Part shown: positions 26,155-35,643 of the stretch, one piece after another
How positions within the stretch are numbered: position 1 is the first letter of the stretch
Layout: each line of letters begins with the position of its first letter
DNA from: Devosia sp.
GTDB lineage: Bacteria; Pseudomonadota; Alphaproteobacteria; Rhizobiales; Devosiaceae
Direction: 5' to 3'
Length of the DNA stretch: 64,000 bases
Assembly (NCBI GenBank): GCA_017794705.1
Contig: CP051235.1
Coordinates: forward strand, 3,063,001 to 3,127,000
Notes under the pieces: model-generated
Database searches by the model: none
Told to the model about the DNA's origin: nothing
What the model saw: only the letters and a program-made list of their open reading frames with translations
Made by a program: the position numbers and the translations under genes

Positions 26155-27312
26155 ATGGCCGGAACAGGAATTCTGCCTGAGGGCGGTCTGCTGCTGGGGC
26201 GGGCAAAACTGCCGGGGCAGGCGCATCCGGCTATCGTGACGGTGCGCGGCGATGACCTGGTCGATATCACCAGCAAACACGGGCCGACCGTACGCGACAT
26301 TGCCGAGATGGACGATCCGGCGGGATATGTTTCAGCTGCAGAGGCGAAGCGCATCGGGTCGGTATCGGATGTCCTGGCCAACTCGCACGCCGCTGCACGA
26401 GATCACAATCAACCCTGCCTTTTGTCCCCGATCGACCTTCAGGCGGTCAAAGCCTCCGGGGTAACATTTGTCGTCAGCCTTCTGGAGCGTGTGATCGAGG
26501 AACAAGCGGCCGGCGATCCAGCCAGGGCCGACAGGTTGCGGGGCGAAATAACCGGGTTGATCGGCACCGATCTTTCGCAGCTGGTTCCCGGCTCACCAGA
26601 AGCCAAAGCGGTTAAAGCCTCGCTGATCGACAAGGGCATCTGGTCGCAATATCTGGAAGTCGGAATCGGGCCGGATGCAGAGATTTTTACCAAGTGCCAG
26701 CCCATGGCTTCGGTTGGCTATGGATCCGACGTCGGCCTGCATCCATCGTCGAACTGGAACAATCCGGAGCCGGAAGTGGCGCTGTTGGTCACTTCAAGGG
26801 GCGATATCATTGGCGGCATGCTGGGCAATGATGTCAATCTGCGCGACGTCGAAGGACGTTCGGCCCTGCTGCTGGGCAAGGCCAAGGACAATAATGCCTC
26901 GGCATCCCTCGGGCCGTTCATCCGGCTGTTCGACGCTTCGTTCAGCCTTGACGACATCAAATCGGCCAAGCTGGAACTGACGGTGGCCGGCGACGACGGA
27001 TTTGAGCTGGAAGGCTCCAGTTCGATGAGCCAGATTTCGCGGTCGCCGGAATCTCTGGTCGCGGCAACGCTCGGCGCGCACCACCAATATCCCGACGGGT
27101 TCGTGCTTTATCTGGGGACCATGTTCGCCCCCATCGCCGATCGCGGCGAAAAGGGACAGGGGTTCACTCACAAGCTCAATGATGTGGTACGAATCTCGAC
27201 GGAAAAACTGGGCACCCTGGAAAACCGGGTGCGGCTGAGCACCGAGTGTCCGCCATGGACCTATGGCGCGAGCCACCTGATGCGCGATCTGGCGGTGGCC
27301 GGACTGATTTGA
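26155..27312 (+). CDS. Fumarylacetoacetate hydrolase family protein, probable 2-keto-3-deoxy-pentonate dehydratase
   Basis: A 385-residue FAH-superfamily enzyme. The C-terminal catalytic fold is recognisable in GIGPDAEIFTKCQPMASVGYG, SNWNNPEPEVALLV (Glu metal ligand pair) and MLGNDVNLRDVEGRSALLLGKAKD. The length (about 385) matches the FAH enzymes that dehydrate 2-keto-3-deoxy-sugar acids to 2-oxoglutarate semialdehyde, rather than the short acylpyruvases. The context makes this likely: it is followed by an aldehyde dehydrogenase and a sugar-acid dehydratase, the set needed to turn a pentonate into 2-oxoglutarate. Which pentonate is not determined. It starts with a GGGAGGGG ribosome site and is the first gene of the operon. 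Confidence 0.8.
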   Translation: MAGTGILPEGGLLLGRAKLPGQAHPAIVTVRGDDLVDITSKHGPTVRDIAEMDDPAGYVSAAEAKRIGSVSDVLANSHAAARDHNQPCLLSPIDLQAVKASGVTFVVSLLERVIEEQAAGDPARADRLRGEITGLIGTDLSQLVPGSPEAKAVKASLIDKGIWSQYLEVGIGPDAEIFTKCQPMASVGYGSDVGLHPSSNWNNPEPEVALLVTSRGDIIGGMLGNDVNLRDVEGRSALLLGKAKDNNASASLGPFIRLFDASFSLDDIKSAKLELTVAGDDGFELEGSSSMSQISRSPESLVAATLGAHHQYPDGFVLYLGTMFAPIADRGEKGQGFTHKLNDVVRISTEKLGTLENRVRLSTECPPWTYGASHLMRDLAVAGLI

Positions 27313-27340
27313 ACAAATTCTGGAATTGCGGAGTGACAAG

Positions 27341-28774
27341 ATGAGCCAAGTGCACAAGAACCTGATCGGCGGTGAATGGGTCGACGGAGAGGCGGTTGAA
27401 AACATCAACCCGTCCAACACCAACGAAGTGATCGGCACCTATGCGCGGGCGACTGCCGCCGATGCCAAAAACGCCATTGATGCCGCCAAGGCTGCATTTC
27501 CGTCCTGGTCGCGTTCGGGGCTGATGCAGCGGCACGGCGTGCTGCGCGCCGCCGCCGACGAGATTTTTGCCCGCAAGGCCGAACTGGGCGAACTGCTGAG
27601 CCGGGAAGAGGGCAAGACGCTTGCCGAGGGCATTGGCGAGGCTACCCGGGCTGGTCAGATTTTCGAATTCTTTGCCGGTGAGGCCCTGCGGCTGACCGGT
27701 GAAACCGTCCCCAGCGTGCGGCCCGGGATTGGCGTTGAAATGACCCGCGAACCGATTGGCGTCGTCGGCATCATCACGCCGTGGAATTTCCCGATTGCCA
27801 TCCCTGCATGGAAAATGGCGCCTGCGATCTGTTACGGCAATACTGTCGTCATCAAGCCAGCCGATCTGGTGCCAGGCTGCACCTGGGAACTGGTCGATAT
27901 TCTCAAGCGCGCCGGGCTTCCGGATGGCGTGTTGAACCTCGTGATGGGCAAGGGCTCGGTGGTCGGTCAGGCGATGCTCGACAGCCCTGACATCAAGGCC
28001 ATCAGCTTCACCGGTTCACAGGGCACCGGCGAGCGCGTGGCGGCGGCCAGCATCAAGCATCTGCGCAAGTTCCAGCTGGAAATGGGCGGCAAGAACCCGC
28101 TGGTGGTTCTCGACGACGCCGATCTGGACAATGCTGTCGAATGTGCGCTCAACGGCGCTTTCTTCTCGACAGGTCAGCGCTGCACGGCGTCTTCACGCCT
28201 GATCGTGACCGAGGGCATCCACGTCAAGTTCGTGGAAATGCTCACCCAGCGCACAAAGGACCTGGTGGTGGGCGACGCGCTCGACAAGGCGACCCAGATG
28301 GGTCCGGTGGTCGACGAAAGCCAATTGAAGCAGGATACGGACTACATCGAGATCGGAAGTGGTGAGGGCGCCAAACTGGTCGGCGGTGAACGGTTGAATC
28401 GCGACAATCCCGGCTTCTACCTCAGCCCGGCATTGTTCACCGAAGCGACCAACGACATGCGAATCTGCCGCGAGGAAATATTTGGGCCCGTGGCTGCAGT
28501 CATCAGGGTCAAGGATTATGACGAGGCGCTGGCGGTGGCCAATGACACGCCCTATGGCCTGTCGTCAGGCATCTGCACGACCAGCCTCAAGCACGCCACC
28601 CATTACAAGCGCAATGCCGAGGCGGGCATGGTGATGGTCAACGTGCCCACCGCAGGTGTGGACTTCCACGTGCCGTTCGGTGGCAGCAAAGGGTCAAGCT
28701 ATGGGGCCCGCGAACAGGGCAAATATGCAGCCGAGTTCTTCACCACCGTGAAGACCGCCTATACGCTGGCCTGA
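27341..28774 (+). CDS. NAD(P)-dependent aldehyde dehydrogenase, probable 2-oxoglutarate semialdehyde dehydrogenase
   Basis: A 477-residue class I/II-like aldehyde dehydrogenase. Conserved blocks: ITPWNFPIAIPAWKMAPAICYGN (cofactor-binding, about residues 147-169), ISFTGSQGTGERV (nucleotide clamp), LEMGGKNPLVV with the general base Glu (about 247), and FFSTGQRCTASSR with the nucleophile Cys (about 281). The ATG at 27341 has a GGAG ribosome site; a TTG five codons upstream is less plausible. In this operon it should oxidise 2-oxoglutarate semialdehyde from the FAH enzyme to 2-oxoglutarate; related enzymes also act on succinate semialdehyde. Four bases separate it from the next gene. Confidence 0.88.
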   Translation: MSQVHKNLIGGEWVDGEAVENINPSNTNEVIGTYARATAADAKNAIDAAKAAFPSWSRSGLMQRHGVLRAAADEIFARKAELGELLSREEGKTLAEGIGEATRAGQIFEFFAGEALRLTGETVPSVRPGIGVEMTREPIGVVGIITPWNFPIAIPAWKMAPAICYGNTVVIKPADLVPGCTWELVDILKRAGLPDGVLNLVMGKGSVVGQAMLDSPDIKAISFTGSQGTGERVAAASIKHLRKFQLEMGGKNPLVVLDDADLDNAVECALNGAFFSTGQRCTASSRLIVTEGIHVKFVEMLTQRTKDLVVGDALDKATQMGPVVDESQLKQDTDYIEIGSGEGAKLVGGERLNRDNPGFYLSPALFTEATNDMRICREEIFGPVAAVIRVKDYDEALAVANDTPYGLSSGICTTSLKHATHYKRNAEAGMVMVNVPTAGVDFHVPFGGSKGSSYGAREQGKYAAEFFTTVKTAYTLA

Positions 28775-28778
28775 CGCC

Positions 28779-29930
28779 ATGAAAATCGCCGCGATCAAGT
28801 CCTACGCTGTCAAGGTTGGCCATCGGAACCAGCTTCTGGTCAAGGTGGAGACCGACGAGGGCATTTTCGGATGGGGCGAAAGCGGTCTTTCGGGCCGCGA
28901 AAAGGCGGTGATGGGGGCGATTGAGCACTTCACGCCTCTGCTCGCCGGCGAAGACCCGTTCAAGATCGGGCGGATCTGGCAGGCTCTCTACCGCAGCCAG
29001 TATTTCGAAGGCGGCCGAGTGTTGCAGGCCGCCATCTCCGCGCTCGACATCGCCCTGCATGACATCAAGGGCAAGGCGCTGGGCGTGCCGGTCTACGACC
29101 TACTTGGCGGCAAGCAGCGCGACGTGATCCCCACATTTGCTACAGCAGGGGCCGAACCCGGTCCGCAGATGATCGAGGATGCGAAACTGCTCATCGAGCA
29201 TGGCTGGAAGGCGGTGCGCTTTTTCCCGCTGGGTCAGAAATCGGATGGCCCGTTCGAGCCACGCGAAAGCATCCCGGTAACGGCGAAGTGGCTGGTCAAG
29301 GCGCGTGAGGAGCTGGGCGAGGAAGTCGTGCTTGGCATTGACTGGCACCATCGGCTGAGTGTCGCGGAAACGGTCAGCTTCTGCCAGAAAATGCCGTCCG
29401 GCACGCTGGATTTCCTTGAAGAACCCATCCGCGATGAAACGCCGGAAGCCTATGAATCACTTCGCACCATGGTCGATGTGCCGTTCGCCATCGGCGAGGA
29501 ATTCGCCTCAAAGTGGCAGTTCCTGCCTTACATCGAGCGTGGCATTCACCAGTTCAACCGGATTGATGTGTGCAATGTCGGCGGTATCACGGAAGCCATG
29601 AAAGTCGCCGGGTGGAGCGAAGCCCACTATGTCGACCTGATGCCGCACAATCCACTGGGGCCGGTATGTACCGCAGCGACGGTGCACATGGGCGCTGCGG
29701 TGGCGAATTTCTCCTGGCTGGAGACGCGCTCATCGCCGACGGAACGGTTGGGTTTCGACGATGGCGATTTCTTCCCTGTTCAGCCACGTCTTGAAGGCGC
29801 ATCCTATCCGGTGAGCGATGCGCCGGGGCTGGGCGTCGAGGTCAACGAAGAACTGATTGCCAAACAGAGCTTCGAACTCTGGCAGGCGCCGATGCTGCAC
29901 AGGCGGGATGGGTCAGTCACCAACTGGTAG
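28779..29930 (+). CDS. Enolase-superfamily sugar-acid dehydratase (galactonate/arabinonate dehydratase-like)
   Basis: A 383-residue mandelate racemase/muconate lactonising enzyme of the acid-sugar dehydratase group. The metal ligands are visible as Asp in GIDWHHRLS (about 187, with the family's catalytic His two residues later), Glu in FLEEPI (about 214), and Glu in IGEEFAS (about 239). The second catalytic His lies in LMPHNPLGPV (about 289), and a Glu in SWLETRSSP (about 315). This His/His pair resembles D-galactonate dehydratase. Because its neighbours are a FAH-type dehydratase and a semialdehyde dehydrogenase rather than a KDPGal kinase and aldolase, a pentonate such as arabinonate is the likelier substrate. 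It would give the 2-keto-3-deoxy acid. Confidence 0.85.
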   Translation: MKIAAIKSYAVKVGHRNQLLVKVETDEGIFGWGESGLSGREKAVMGAIEHFTPLLAGEDPFKIGRIWQALYRSQYFEGGRVLQAAISALDIALHDIKGKALGVPVYDLLGGKQRDVIPTFATAGAEPGPQMIEDAKLLIEHGWKAVRFFPLGQKSDGPFEPRESIPVTAKWLVKAREELGEEVVLGIDWHHRLSVAETVSFCQKMPSGTLDFLEEPIRDETPEAYESLRTMVDVPFAIGEEFASKWQFLPYIERGIHQFNRIDVCNVGGITEAMKVAGWSEAHYVDLMPHNPLGPVCTAATVHMGAAVANFSWLETRSSPTERLGFDDGDFFPVQPRLEGASYPVSDAPGLGVEVNEELIAKQSFELWQAPMLHRRDGSVTNW

Positions 29931-29939
29931 GAGGCGGAT

Positions 29940-31133
29940 ATGGCCAGGGGTGAGAATATCCTGGGACCTCAGAAGGGCCCGCTGTTCTTTCCCGTTGCCG
30001 GCCAGCCGCTCAGTGCGCCCGAAAACCGGCTCGGCGAAGCCGTCCGGGTGGCTGTCAATTCCCTTTCCGTGATGCAGAAGGAAGCACTGGTCACCTCGGC
30101 GCGCACCGGCGTGACCTGGCGGCTCGCCTCCGATGAAGGTGCTTATCTCGACGGACATGACGAGGCGCCTTGTCCCTTGTCGTTCTTTTCGACCGGCATG
30201 GTGTCCGCCACCATGAACGAGGTGCTGGCACTTGCCCGGCAGCGCGGCATCAACATCAGCAACATCCGGCTTATCCAGGACAGTGTCTACACGATGAAGG
30301 GTTCGGCGCTCAAAGGCACGATGACCGGTGGCGCCAGGGACGTTCATCTGGAAGCGCAGATCGAGGCAGACGCCGACAGCGCCACCCTGCAGGGGCTCGT
30401 CAATGACGCGGTGGCGGCCTCACCCATCAGCGGCCTGTTGCGCGAAGCAACGGAAAGCCTGTTCTTGCTGAGCCATAATGGTGATGAAACCGAACTGGGC
30501 AAGGCCAACGCGATCGAGGGTCCGGAACTCGACGATGCGACCGGGGCCTTCGCCGGCATCGCGCCGCAGGACGGCGACTGGGGCGGGGTGATCACCCGGC
30601 TCGATTACATGACGCCAAAGAACGAGAACACCGTGACCTATGCGGGAGGCTCGCTTGCCGAAGAGCAGGACAGGCTGTTGCATGTCCGCGTGTTCTGCAC
30701 CCTGCGCGATGACGGGACAAAGGAGATCATCCAGTATCTCTACAATCCGCACGGCACCGTGTTTCGTTTTCTGAGCGACGAGGTGGACGAGGATGGCACG
30801 TTTCGGGCGCCGGATGCCGCGACCTATCTGGCTGCGGGGATCGGCTTTTGTTTCATGACGCAGATCGGTCGCTACGCCAAGATCGTCAACAAGCCGCTGG
30901 ACCATTATGCCATCGTGCAGGATACGCATTTTTCGCTGGGCGGCGCCTCGGGTGGCACCGGCCGCCGTGGAGCTACCGGCCCTGTCGAAACGCATGTGTT
31001 CCTTGCAAGCGAGCACGATGACGATCATGCCCGGGCGACGCTCGACATGTCCGAGCAGACATGTTTCCTGCATGCGCTGTGCAAGGCGCAACTGAAGACG
31101 CGCGTTCGCATCAGCCGTTTCACGCCCGATTGA
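29940..31133 (+). CDS. Tandem OsmC-like protein
   Basis: A 397-residue protein that looks like two OsmC-type units in one chain. The first half has ALVTSARTGVTWRLASDEGA, then the OsmC-like block CPLSFFSTGMVSATMNEVLALARQ (about residues 79-102). The second half carries GIGFCFMTQIGRYAKIVNK and HVFLASEHDDDHARATLDMSEQTCFLHAL. Classical OsmC/Ohr proteins are about 140 residues and use two cysteines to reduce organic peroxides; each half here has Cys near the expected place, but the pairing is not certain. It is nine bases after the dehydratase gene and clearly in the sugar-acid operon. A role in that pathway is unexplained. Confidence 0.65.
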   Translation: MARGENILGPQKGPLFFPVAGQPLSAPENRLGEAVRVAVNSLSVMQKEALVTSARTGVTWRLASDEGAYLDGHDEAPCPLSFFSTGMVSATMNEVLALARQRGINISNIRLIQDSVYTMKGSALKGTMTGGARDVHLEAQIEADADSATLQGLVNDAVAASPISGLLREATESLFLLSHNGDETELGKANAIEGPELDDATGAFAGIAPQDGDWGGVITRLDYMTPKNENTVTYAGGSLAEEQDRLLHVRVFCTLRDDGTKEIIQYLYNPHGTVFRFLSDEVDEDGTFRAPDAATYLAAGIGFCFMTQIGRYAKIVNKPLDHYAIVQDTHFSLGGASGGTGRRGATGPVETHVFLASEHDDDHARATLDMSEQTCFLHALCKAQLKTRVRISRFTPD

Positions 31134-31196
31134 TGCGTGTCAAACGGCGCGCGGGTAGAATGTGGTTAGGTCAGCAACCAATGTAAGCCAAAGCCC

Positions 31197-31904
31197 ATGA
31201 CCTCAATTGCCTTCAGAACCGAGAAGCTTGCCAAGGTCTATGGCGCGGGACCAACGGCGGTTCATGCGCTGCGGGGGGCGGATCTGGAATTGCCGCTTGG
31301 CGAAATGACGGTGCTGCTCGGTCATTCCGGCTCCGGCAAGTCGACCTTGCTCAACATTCTGGGCGGGCTGGATCGGGCGACCAGCGGCAAGGCCTATTTC
31401 GGCGATCTTGAACTGACGCATCTGAAAGACAGGGAACTGACCCGCTACCGGCGCGAGCACGTCGGGTTCGTCTTTCAGTTCTACAATCTGGTCCCCAGCC
31501 TGACGGCGCGGGAGAATGTTGCGCTGGTCACCGAAATCGCCAGGGGTCCAATGCCGGCCGAGGAGGCGCTGGAGCGCGTCAATCTGGGTGCGCGGATGGA
31601 TCATTTCCCGGCGCAGATGTCCGGCGGCGAACAGCAGCGCGTGGCCATTGCCCGTGCCATCGCCAAGCGGCCACGCGTTCTGCTTTGCGACGAACCGACC
31701 GGGGCGCTCGACATACAGACCGGTGTCACCGTTCTTGAAGCCCTGACCGGCGTCAACAACGAGATGGGCACAACCACCGTCATCATCACCCACAATGCCG
31801 AAATCCAGCGCATTGCCCACCGCACGCTGGTGATGGCCGACGGCCAGATCGTCAGCCAGGAGGTCAATCAGAACCGGGTGCAGCCTTCGGAGGTGTCCTG
31901 GTGA
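31197..31904 (+). CDS. ABC exporter ATP-binding protein (MacB/LolD/DevA type)
   Basis: A 235-residue ATPase. Motifs: Walker [10 protein letters not shown] near residue 41, Q-loop [17 protein letters not shown] near 93 (the FNL/YNL-type sequence marks the MacB/LolD/DevA group), signature [14 protein letters not shown] near 140, Walker [12 protein letters not shown] near 162, and H-loop IITHN. It powers the permease encoded next. The stop overlaps the permease start (GTGA). No TolC-like outer-membrane gene is nearby. The 63 bases upstream have no clear promoter. Confidence 0.92.
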   Translation: MTSIAFRTEKLAKVYGAGPTAVHALRGADLELPLGEMTVLLGHSGSGKSTLLNILGGLDRATSGKAYFGDLELTHLKDRELTRYRREHVGFVFQFYNLVPSLTARENVALVTEIARGPMPAEEALERVNLGARMDHFPAQMSGGEQQRVAIARAIAKRPRVLLCDEPTGALDIQTGVTVLEALTGVNNEMGTTTVIITHNAEIQRIAHRTLVMADGQIVSQEVNQNRVQPSEVSW

Positions 31905-34264
31905 GCATGCTGGACCGCAAACTGGTGCGCGATTTTCGCCGTCTGTGGGCGCAGGGACTGGCCATCGGGCTTGTAGCCGCCGCCGGAGTGATGACCCTGC
32001 TCCTGGGTGTAGCCACATATCAGTCGCTGTTTGAAACCCGGCAGGCCTACTACGAGCGCTACAGCTTTGCCGACATTTTTGCCAGCGCCACTCGAGCCCC
32101 GCTCGGCCTGATGGACCGGATCGAGGCATTGCCCGGTGTAGCTTTGGCCTCGGCACGGATTGAGCAACGTGCCGTGCTCGATATCGAGGGCATGGACGAG
32201 CCCGCCACCGGCCTGATCCTGTCGATCCCTGATACCGGTGAAGCCTTGTTGAACCGGCTCTATCTGGCCGAAGGCCGGTTGCCCGAGGCAGGACACGCAG
32301 GCGAGGCGGTTGTCTCTCAGGCCTTCGCCGATGCGCACGGGTTTCGCCCGGGGGACGAACTGTCGGCGATCATGGGCGGGGTCAAGCGATCATTGACCAT
32401 CTCGGGGATCGTCCTGTCGCCGGAATTCATCTATTCCATCGGCGGCAGCGACATCCTGCCTGACGACAAGCGGTTCGGCATCATCTGGATGCGCTACTCC
32501 GATGCCGCAGCCTCCTATGACCTGACGGGGGCCTTCAACTCAGTCTCCTTGAAACTCCAGCGGGATGCTGTCGTGCCGGGGGTGATCGGTGCGCTGGACG
32601 ATCTGCTTCGGCCTTACGGAGGGCAGGGTGCCTACGACCGCAGCCAGCAGATATCCGATCAGTTCCTGTCCGCCGAACTCACCCAGTTGCAAGCCATGAG
32701 CTACATCATGCCGCCGATCTTTCTGGGGGTCGCCGCCTTCCTGCTCAACATGACACTGGCGCGCCTGATCTCGCTGGAACGAGAGCAGATCGGGTTGCTC
32801 AAGGCACTGGGCTACGGGTCGGGTGCCATAGGCTGGCATTACACGAAGTTCGCGCTGACCATCGCTGCGCTGGGCACGCTGATCGGCTGGGGGTTTGGCG
32901 CCTGGGCGGGCAGGGGCATGGCGTCGCTTTATGCCGAGTTTTACAAGTTTCCATTCCTGCTGTTTCAGGACCGGCCGTCGTCTTTCCTGATTTCAGGTCT
33001 CGCGGCCATGGTTGCGGCGGTGCTCGGCAGTCTGCAGGCGGTGCGCAATGTTGCAGCGCTCTCGCCCGCTGTCGCCATGCAGCCGCCGGCGCCGCCGGTT
33101 TACCGGCGCTTTTTCCTCGACAGGCTGGGCTGGACGCGGATGTTTCCGCAAGGGCTGACCATGGCATTGCGCAATCTCACGCGCAAACCGGTGCGCGCGT
33201 TGCTGACCGTAGTTGGGGTCTCGCTTTCCACCGGATTGCTGGTCACGGGTCTCTTCACCACCGATTCACTCGAATACATCATCGACGCGACCTATTTCCG
33301 CACCGACCGGCAGCACGCCACAATCAGTCTCGCTCTACCCGTCTCCGCCTCTGGCGTGGAAGCCATCATGCGGCTGCCCGGGGTGATGGCCGTCGAGCCA
33401 ACCCGCACGATAGCCGTCAACCTTCGAAATCATCTGTCGTCGCGGCGGACGGCGCTTACGGGAAAGCCCGCCAACCCCGAGTTGAGCCGGGTCACCGACA
33501 GTGATCTTGAGCCGGTGCCTCTGCCGCAGACCGGCATTGCCCTGTCCTCGATGCTGGCCGATATCCTTCAGGCGCGTGTCGGCGACATGCTGACGGTGGA
33601 ACTGCTGGATGGCAGCGAGAAGGTCATCGAATTGCCGGTCACGCTGATCGTCACGCAGTTCATGGGCCTTGGTGCCTATATGGAAATTTCCGAGCTCAAC
33701 CGTGCGCTGGGAGAAAGCGACCTCGCCAACGGCGTGCACCTGATGCTCGACGAGGACCGTACCGAAACGCTTTACGACGAAGTCAAGGACCTGCCGATGG
33801 CGGCCGGGCTGGCGCTACAGCGCAAGTCGCTGGAAATGTTCCGCGAAACGATCGGCGAAAACCTCGGCATTTCAATGGGCATCTATATCGCGCTGGCGGT
33901 GCTGATCGTCTTTGGCGTCGTCTACAATACCATGCGCATTCAGCTTTCCGAACGTGCGCGTGAACTGGCATCTCTCAGGATTCTGGGCTTCACGCGCCTC
34001 GAAGTCTCAGTCATCCTTTTGACCGAACTGGCAATCCTGACCGCGGTGGCGATCCCGCTGGGTTGTGTTCTGGGCTATGTCATGGGGATTGGCATGTCGG
34101 AAGGGTTCAAGTCCGAACTGTTCCGCTTTCCACTGGTCATCAGCCGGGCCAGCTACACAACGGCAGGACTGGTCGTGCTTGCGGCAACGATCGTGTCCGC
34201 CGCGATCGTGCAGCGCCGGGTGGCGAACCTCGACATGATCGCCGTACTCAAGACAAGGGAATAG
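31901..34264 (+). CDS. FtsX-like ABC permease (MacB/DevC type)
   Basis: A 787-residue inner-membrane protein with two FtsX-like domains. An N-terminal helix (about 18-40) is followed by a large periplasmic MacB-type loop, three helices around 260-390 ([22 protein letters not shown]), another helix and periplasmic loop (about 425-640), and three C-terminal helices (about 660-780) with the paired FtsX motif [21 protein letters not shown]. Such permeases act mechanically in the periplasm with HlyD-like adaptors to push peptides, toxins, lipids or glycolipids to TolC-type ducts. It starts at a GTG overlapping the ATPase stop; an ATG lies two codons later. Confidence 0.9.
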   Translation: MSMLDRKLVRDFRRLWAQGLAIGLVAAAGVMTLLLGVATYQSLFETRQAYYERYSFADIFASATRAPLGLMDRIEALPGVALASARIEQRAVLDIEGMDEPATGLILSIPDTGEALLNRLYLAEGRLPEAGHAGEAVVSQAFADAHGFRPGDELSAIMGGVKRSLTISGIVLSPEFIYSIGGSDILPDDKRFGIIWMRYSDAAASYDLTGAFNSVSLKLQRDAVVPGVIGALDDLLRPYGGQGAYDRSQQISDQFLSAELTQLQAMSYIMPPIFLGVAAFLLNMTLARLISLEREQIGLLKALGYGSGAIGWHYTKFALTIAALGTLIGWGFGAWAGRGMASLYAEFYKFPFLLFQDRPSSFLISGLAAMVAAVLGSLQAVRNVAALSPAVAMQPPAPPVYRRFFLDRLGWTRMFPQGLTMALRNLTRKPVRALLTVVGVSLSTGLLVTGLFTTDSLEYIIDATYFRTDRQHATISLALPVSASGVEAIMRLPGVMAVEPTRTIAVNLRNHLSSRRTALTGKPANPELSRVTDSDLEPVPLPQTGIALSSMLADILQARVGDMLTVELLDGSEKVIELPVTLIVTQFMGLGAYMEISELNRALGESDLANGVHLMLDEDRTETLYDEVKDLPMAAGLALQRKSLEMFRETIGENLGISMGIYIALAVLIVFGVVYNTMRIQLSERARELASLRILGFTRLEVSVILLTELAILTAVAIPLGCVLGYVMGIGMSEGFKSELFRFPLVISRASYTTAGLVVLAATIVSAAIVQRRVANLDMIAVLKTRE

Positions 34265-34267
34265 GCC

Positions 34268-35470
34268 ATGAGATTGCGCAACATCATCATTGGCATTTTG
34301 GTGGTTGCCGGCATAGCGGCGGCAATCTGGTGGGCCTATCAGCCACAGCCGATCGGGGTCGATCTCGGCACCGCCGAACGCGGTGAACTCGTCGTCACCG
34401 TCGATGACGAAGGTGTGGCGAGCATCAAGGAAACCTATCAGATTTCCACTCCCGTCGGGGGCAATGTTCAGCGCATCCCCTTCACCGTTGGCGATCTGGT
34501 GACCCGCGACCAGATTGTGGCAACCATCGTCCCGCAACTGAGCGGCTTTCTCGATGAGCGGTCGTTGGCCCAGGCCGAAGCGGCGGTCAAGGCGGCGGAA
34601 GCGGCAGTGGTTTCCGCCCAGGCGGACCTCGAAGGTGCGCAGTCGCAGGTGGATTATTGGCAGGTGGAGGTCGACCGCTCGGTCCGGCTGCTTGAGCGCG
34701 GGCTGACGACCCAGCGCGCAGCGGACCAGTCCGAGTTCGAACTGCGTCGCGCCAATGTGCGACTGACGAATGCACAGGCGGCGCTGGAACTGCGCGAACG
34801 GCAGCTTGACCAGGCGGAAGCGGCACTCGTGGAGCCCAACAGCACCGGCGATCGGGCCATCAGCTATGAGGTGCGCGCGCCGATTTCGGCGCAGGTTCTC
34901 GAAGTTCACAATGAAAGCTCACGCGACCTTCCGGCGGGGTCACCGCTTCTGACCATCGGCGATCCGCACAATCTTGAGATCATTGTCGATCTGTTGTCGA
35001 CAGACGCGGTGCGCATCGCGGCAAATTCAGCCGCCACAATTGATGGCTGGGGAGGGGACAGCATTCTTCATGCAAGGGTGCGCCGGATCGAGCCGGTCGG
35101 CTTTACCCAGATTTCGGCGCTTGGCGTCGAGGAACAGCGCGTTCGCGTTCACCTCGAGATCGACAGCCCGCGTGAACAGTGGCAAAGCCTCGGTCATCTC
35201 TACCGGGTATTCGTGCGCATCGAAACCTTGCGTAAGGATGATGCGCTGTTGGTGCCGACGGCGGCGCTGTTCCGCGATGACAATGACTGGGCGGTCTTCA
35301 CCCTCGACGGCGGCGTCGCGAAACTGAACAGGGTAACCCTTGGCGCCCGCAACTCCGGCAACGCCGAGGTGCTGAGCGGGCTGGAAGCAGGCGCGCAGGT
35401 TGTGCTGCACCCAAGTGACCGGATCACTGAAGGCAGTCTGCTGCAGGATCGGGCAGCGCTGGACCAGTGA
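34268..35470 (+). CDS. HlyD/MacA family periplasmic adaptor
   Basis: A 400-residue membrane-fusion protein. One N-terminal membrane anchor (about residues 5-22), a lipoyl-like half-motif (STPVGGNVQRIPFTVGDLV), a long coiled-coil hairpin (about 100-190, rich in AEAAVKAAEAAVVSAQADLE), the second lipoyl half (YEVRAPISAQVLEVH), then beta-barrel domains ending LEAGAQVVLHPSDRITEG. It links the FtsX-like permease to an outer-membrane channel. It follows the permease by three bases and completes the operon. Confidence 0.9.
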   Translation: MRLRNIIIGILVVAGIAAAIWWAYQPQPIGVDLGTAERGELVVTVDDEGVASIKETYQISTPVGGNVQRIPFTVGDLVTRDQIVATIVPQLSGFLDERSLAQAEAAVKAAEAAVVSAQADLEGAQSQVDYWQVEVDRSVRLLERGLTTQRAADQSEFELRRANVRLTNAQAALELRERQLDQAEAALVEPNSTGDRAISYEVRAPISAQVLEVHNESSRDLPAGSPLLTIGDPHNLEIIVDLLSTDAVRIAANSAATIDGWGGDSILHARVRRIEPVGFTQISALGVEEQRVRVHLEIDSPREQWQSLGHLYRVFVRIETLRKDDALLVPTAALFRDDNDWAVFTLDGGVAKLNRVTLGARNSGNAEVLSGLEAGAQVVLHPSDRITEGSLLQDRAALDQ

Positions 35471-35545
35471 GCCCGCAAGCCGTGAATTCAGGCTTTCACA
35501 GACCGGTGGGCTTTGCTAAGAGCAACCCGCCGCCGGAGGCGGTGT

Positions 35546-35622
35546 GGGCCTGTAGCTCAGTTGGTTAGAGCCGACCGCTCATAACGGTCTGGTCCCTGGT
35601 TCGAGTCCAGGCGGGCCCACCA
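35546..35622 (+). tRNA. tRNA with CAU anticodon (Ile2 likely, or elongator Met)
   Basis: A 77-nt cloverleaf. Acceptor arms GGGCCTG (35546-35552) and CGGGCCC (35612-35618) pair with one G-U; the discriminator is A and CCA is encoded (35620-35622). The D-stem is GCTC/GAGC, the anticodon stem GACCG/CGGTC around loop CTCATAA, and the T-stem CCTGG/CCAGG. The anticodon CAU fits either elongator Met or the lysidine-modified Ile2 that reads AUA. The G-C-rich stems look more like alphaproteobacterial Ile2 than Met, but this is from memory and not decisive. The initiator type is excluded by the absence of its three-G-C anticodon stem. Confidence 0.95.
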
Positions 35623-35643
35623 GTTTACTCGTTGTGTATGCCT

